Shown: one piece after another, positions 6,837 through 6,905 of the stretch
How the letters are laid out: each line of letters opens with the position of its first letter
Numbering within the stretch: the stretch's first letter is position 1
Assembly (NCBI GenBank): GCA_020626545.1
Contig: JAHKZS010000177.1
Span: forward strand, 1 to 6,905
Direction: 5' to 3'
DNA length: 6,905 nucleotides
Source: a bacterium
Lineage (GTDB): Bacteria > Bacillota > Clostridia > Oscillospirales > Acutalibacteraceae
Position numbers and translations under genes: made by a program
The notes under the pieces: generated by a model
What the model was told of the DNA's origin: nothing
What the model saw: only the letters and a program-made list of their open reading frames with translations
Databases searched by the model: none

Positions 6837-6867
6837 AGGGCTGTCACACTATAAGTTTGACAGCCTT
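6837..6867. terminator. Hairpin terminator after rubrerythrin, possibly bidirectional
   Basis: AGGGCTGTCA (6837-6846) pairs with TGACAGCCTT (6858-6867), including one G-U pair. The 11-base loop can pair further (ACT with AGT) to leave an ATA tip. On the plus strand the following tract, CTATTGTCATTT, is only weakly T-rich. On the minus strand the stem runs into CCCTTTTGATG, which is a better tail, so it may also serve a convergent gene to the right of the window. Nothing else is recognisable in 6868-6905. Confidence 0.7.
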
Positions 6868-6905
6868 CTATTGTCATTTATCACGTCGCGATTAACACCT
6901 TAATC

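Noticed and set aside
6881..6905. Possible end of a convergent minus-strand gene at the right edge
   Set aside because: One minus-strand frame is open for seven codons from the edge to TGA at 6881-6883, 14 bases before the hairpin, which would fit. Seven codons are too few to support a gene.

Overview
The window looks like chromosomal DNA from an anaerobic, moderately AT-rich Gram-positive bacterium of the Clostridia, most plausibly the Ruminococcaceae/Oscillospiraceae. This is an inference from gene content: a V-type ATPase operon, a secreted GH25 muramidase with Ig-like and FN3 domains, a DUF3783-type protein, and rubrerythrin. AGGAG-type ribosome binding sites and sigma-A-like promoters fit. 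I see no tRNA, rRNA, CRISPR array, insertion sequence or phage gene.

Layout. Positions 2-2453 (+) hold the end of a V-type ATPase operon: the C-terminal 131 codons of the catalytic A subunit, the complete B subunit and the complete D (central stalk) subunit. A strong symmetric hairpin at 2503-2543 closes it and also serves the convergent gene. Positions 2542-4107 (-) encode a secreted GH25 muramidase. A 141-bp divergent intergenic region (4108-4248) carries a promoter for each flanking gene. Positions 4249-4929 (+) encode a helical protein I cannot name. It meets a DUF3783-like gene (4920-5294, -) tail to tail with a 10-bp overlap. That gene diverges from a two-gene unit (5339-6807, +): a YhcC-like (TIGR01212) radical SAM protein and rubrerythrin, 11 bp apart. 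A hairpin at 6837-6867 follows.

How the genes work together. The ATPase subunits form one complex that couples ATP to ion movement across the membrane. The radical SAM gene and rubrerythrin are probably co-transcribed. Rubrerythrin is a peroxide-reducing enzyme of anaerobes, and radical SAM enzymes carry oxygen-sensitive [4Fe-4S] clusters, but a functional link is not shown here. The muramidase acts outside the cell and has its own promoter. The two small genes between 4249 and 5294 have unknown roles.

Most of the window is ordinary housekeeping DNA, and I found no clear sign of a new multi-gene system. The points most worth a second look are the unnamed helical protein with an R-x4-H motif, the Shine-Dalgarno-less start of the radical SAM gene pressed against a divergent promoter, and the shared terminator that overlaps a stop codon.
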